64,000 bases of DNA from Flavobacteriales bacterium (lineage in GTDB: Bacteria; Bacteroidota; Bacteroidia; Flavobacteriales_F; PHOS-HE28), in assembly GCA_020635715.1 (NCBI GenBank), contig JACJZG010000004.1:62001-126000 (forward strand), written 5' to 3'. A model generated the notes under the pieces. It was given only the letters and a program-made list of their open reading frames with translations, had not been told where the DNA came from and did not search any database. Position 1 is the stretch's first letter. Each line of letters opens with the position of its first letter. Shown one piece after another: positions 62,085-64,000 of this stretch. The translations under genes and the position numbers were made by a program.

Positions 62085-62285
62085 GTTGCCTTGCGGTTAC
62101 CACTACCCGAAGGTCACTCCGGAGGTCGGGCGCGCGAAGCGCGTTGGTCCCGGCCATCCGGAGTCTCACAATTGGGTTGCTTGTGGTACCGCGTGCATTT
62201 GTGAGACTCCGGGTCGCGTTCGCAGAGCCTCACTTGCCCGGAGTGACAGACGTTGGTGGGGTGGCGGTTTGGGCGGGGTGGAAGC
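62085..62285. repeat. Structured repeat, copy 1 of 3
   Basis: About 200 bp, same orientation as copies 2 and 3. A long stem pairs ACTCCGGAGG..CGGG with CCCGGCCATCCGGAGT and encloses CGCGCGAAGCGCG; a second stem pairs TCTCACAA with TTGTGAGA; a third pairs ACTCCGGG with CCCGGAGT. The 62015-62545 gap contains only copies 1 and 2 and no gene. Confidence 0.88.
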
Positions 62286-62317
62286 TCGTTGCTGCTCGCA
62301 TGAGTTCGTGCCTGGCC

Positions 62318-62518
62318 GTTGCCTTGCGGTTACCACTACCCGAAGGTCACTCCGGAGGCCGGGCGCGCGAAGCGCGTAGGTCCCGGCCATCCGGAGTCTC
62401 ACAAATGGGTTGCCTTTTGTACCGCGTGCATTTGTGAGACTCCGGGTCGCGTTCGCAGAGCCTCACTTGACCGGAGTGGCAGACGTTGGTGGGCTGGCGG
62501 TTTGGGCGGGGTGGAAGA
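62318..62518. repeat. Structured repeat, copy 2 of 3
   Basis: About 200 bp, over 90 percent identical to copy 1 by eye, 233 bp downstream in the same orientation. The inner stem TCTCACAAATG/CATTTGTGAGA is perfect over 11 bp here. It ends 28 bp before the GIY-YIG gene. Confidence 0.88.
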
Positions 62519-62545
62519 TGAGTTGATCCGTGCGACCTTCACGCA

Positions 62546-62854
62546 ATGAAAGGAGGCTGGGTGTACGTCATGACCAACAAGCATGACACAACGCTCTATG
62601 TGGGCGTGACCAGCAACTTGATGAAGCGTGTGCTTCAACATAAGAAGGGAGTGTTCCCGGGCTCGTTCACCGATCAGTTCCTGTGTCACAAGCTCGTGTG
62701 GTTCGAGCAGTACGCGACCATCGTCGAGGCCATCGCCATGGAAAAGCGCATCAAGCACTGGCGCCGTGCATGGAAAGAAGAGCTGATCGAGAAGAGTAAT
62801 CCAAAGTGGAAGGATTTGAGTGACGGTTGGTATGATGCGCGGGATCTTGAGTGA
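62546..62854 (+). CDS. GIY-YIG nuclease-family small protein
   Basis: A 102-residue protein consisting of one GIY-YIG domain: GWVYVMTNKHDTTLYVGVTS (the GIY and YIG halves appear as VYV and YVG), NLMKRVLQHKKGVFPGSFT with the conserved Arg, and EAIAMEKRIKHWRRAWKEEL with the metal-binding Glu. Small free-standing members are common in Bacteroidota and probably cut DNA. It is bracketed by structured repeat copies 2 and 3, with 28 bp and about 20 bp between. Whether the nuclease moves the repeats is unknown. Confidence 0.9.
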   Translation: MKGGWVYVMTNKHDTTLYVGVTSNLMKRVLQHKKGVFPGSFTDQFLCHKLVWFEQYATIVEAIAMEKRIKHWRRAWKEELIEKSNPKWKDLSDGWYDARDLE

Positions 62855-62873
62855 ACCGTTCTGCTTTCCCGGC

Positions 62874-63059
62874 TTTCGCTTGCGGCGACCATTACCCGAA
62901 GGTTACTCCGGAGGCCGGGCGCGCGGAGCGCGTAGGTCCCGGCCATCCGGAGTCTCACAAATGGGTTGCTTGTGGTACCGCGTGCATTTGTGAGACTCCG
63001 GGTCGCATTCGCAGAGCCTCACTTGCCCGGAGTGACGAACGATGGTGGGGGTGATGGTT
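62874..63059. repeat. Structured repeat, copy 3 of 3
   Basis: Same orientation and stems as copies 1 and 2; it begins 20 bp after the GIY-YIG stop. It is slightly more diverged at the left end (TGCGGCGACCATTACCCGAA against TGCGGTTACCACTACCCGAA). Confidence 0.85.
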
Positions 63060-63079
63060 GTTCATCGCTTCGTTACTCG

Positions 63080-63200
63080 CCGACGGTGATCGCGAGCGTT
63101 GAGGCACGAAACGCGAAGCGATCCTTCGCCCTTCCGCCTTTTGCCTCCGTCCTTTCTCCTTTGCCTTTATCCGACGGTCATCGCGAGCGTTGAGGCACGA
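63080..63200. repeat. Pair of 30-bp direct repeats
   Basis: CGACGGTSATCGCGAGCG followed by TTGAGGCACGA occurs at 63080-63109 and 63171-63200 with one mismatch. The type resembles widespread intergenic CG-rich repeats. Confidence 0.7.
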
Positions 63201-63360
63201 TCGGCAATGGCACGCCCTGCCAAACTCCCGCGCCCTTGCCGGTTCACGAACATTACAGATACAACGTGCGTGGACGTCCACGATCAGCGCGGGCCAGGCG
63301 TTCGGCGTGCCTGTGCGTAGAGCCGGTGGGGTAGCCGAGCGGCTGGACTTTGAAAGCCTG

Positions 63361-63420
63361 TCCCGGGCTCGACCCGGGATGGTCGCCTTTTGGCGGAAGC
63401 CCCGCAGAATTGATGCGGGG
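63361..63420. repeat. Cluster of two hairpins in the gap before the DUF2202 gene
   Basis: TCCCGGG (63361-63367) pairs with CCCGGGA (63373-63379), and CCCCGCA (63400-63406) with TGCGGGG (63414-63420); TCGCC-TTTT-GGCGG lies between. No gene is supported in 63201-63640; only short frames without domains are seen. Confidence 0.55.
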
Positions 63421-63640
63421 TTGTTGAAGCAAAAGGTGGAAAGAGACTTGTGAACCGCGCAGATCGGTGAAGCAGGGAACTCCAAGCGACATCCACCGCC
63501 AACATGTTCGTCCTCCTCACCATCAGGGATCAGCTCGATCGTCCTGCATCGTGATGCTTGAAGCACTGGTTATGTGACCAGTATCACGCGCCACGCGCAC
63601 CACCCTTCAGACCTTTACGATGTACCAATTCCTCAACACC

Positions 63641-64000
63641 ATGAACACCCACCGGAACATCGCGCGCATCCCCATCATCATGGCAGCAGCGACCATGCTC
63701 CTGGCTGCATGCCGGAAGGAGGAAACCTCGGGTCCATCGGGCAACGCCGTGCTCACCGAGCAGGACAAGACCGATCTGCTCTTCATGCTGGAGGAGGAGA
63801 AACTGGCGCGTGACACCTACACCGCACTCGAAGCGCTCTGGTCCTCCACGCAGTTCGTGAACATCAAGAGCAGTGAGCAGACGCACATGGACCGCATCGC
63901 CGACCTGCTGAACACCTACGACGTGCCCTATGTGATCCTGCCCGAGGGAGAGTTCGCGAACGCGACGCTGCAGGCACTCTTCGACCAGTTCATGGTGGAT
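63641..64000 (+). CDS. DUF2202 lipoprotein, N-terminal part (runs off window)
   Basis: A frame of 120 codons reaching the window end. The start MNTHRNIARIPIIMAAATML, followed by LAAC, is a lipoprotein signal; an ATG seven codons earlier (63620) is also possible. The mature part begins RKEETSGPSG and then has the DUF2202 pattern: LTEQDKTDLLFMLEEEKLAR, DTYTALEALW, SSEQTHMDRIADLLNTYDVP. DUF2202 is a ferritin-like helical domain with E...E-x-x-H ligands. Function in the cell envelope is unknown. Confidence 0.85.
   Translation, partial: MNTHRNIARIPIIMAAATMLLAACRKEETSGPSGNAVLTEQDKTDLLFMLEEEKLARDTYTALEALWSSTQFVNIKSSEQTHMDRIADLLNTYDVPYVILPEGEFANATLQALFDQFMVD

Noticed and set aside
63316..63386. tRNA-like stretch (GTAGCCGAGCGGCT, TTTGAAA, GGGCTCGACCC)
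   Set aside because: The 5' end does not pair with GGTCGCC or any 3' acceptor strand, and there is no complete anticodon stem; it is better described as hairpins.

Overview
The window looks like a chromosomal piece of a high-GC member of the Bacteroidota, most likely Flavobacteriales. The signs are type IX secretion sorting tails (17.2, 21.8 and 41.5 kb), a TANFOR-domain surface protein (1-564), TPR sensor kinases with a single NarL-type regulator, a DUF2202 lipoprotein, a TAnnTTTG-type -7 box before the tetR gene, and dense coding with short gaps. No rRNA, tRNA or CRISPR was found. Start codons were reset where signal peptides, overlaps or operator spacing point to a later start than the longest frame.

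Layout. 0-9.2 kb (minus strand): TANFOR protein, outer-membrane protein, a NarL/FixJ response regulator and three TPR histidine kinases; four transcription starts in this array are preceded by the same 16-bp dyad (TACTAC-N4-GTGGTA or a weaker form). 9.2-9.5 kb: a repeat element with inverted ends and a 120-bp tandem duplication. 9.6-17.1 kb (plus): tetR-tolC-(four-helix-bundle gene)-hlyD-RND efflux operon with palindromic operators. 17.2-22.7 kb: type IX secreted proteins, a hydrolase, a START/AHSA1 protein, a small membrane protein and a YtxH protein.

22.9-41.4 kb is a defence island rich in nucleases: a DUF559 protein, a PLD-like protein, a DUF2779 nuclease, a PD-(D/E)XK protein, McrBC in which McrB carries an EVE-like reader domain, a YgjP metalloprotease, and a type I restriction-modification operon (hsdM, hsdS, two accessory genes, hsdR). 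From hsdM to mcrC nearly everything reads on the minus strand with tiny gaps or overlaps.

41.4-54.6 kb (minus) holds a 1643-residue PKD/CHU_C surface protein and, before it, an eight-gene module that I do not recognise as a named system: SH3b/NlpC-like amidase, membrane-anchored trypsin-like protease, 800-residue exported protein, HExxH protein, and four small membrane or exported proteins. It is the best candidate here for an undescribed system.

54.9-62.0 kb (plus): a receiver-degenerate LuxR-type regulator, a 21-bp minisatellite, an FN3 protein, a duplicated-domain protein, a GNAT-like protein, and a regulator/two unknown genes/histidine kinase cluster with paired ACACCGGTGT palindromes between regulator and target genes. 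62.0-63.6 kb is repeat-rich, with three copies of a structured repeat bracketing a GIY-YIG gene. The window ends inside a DUF2202 lipoprotein gene.
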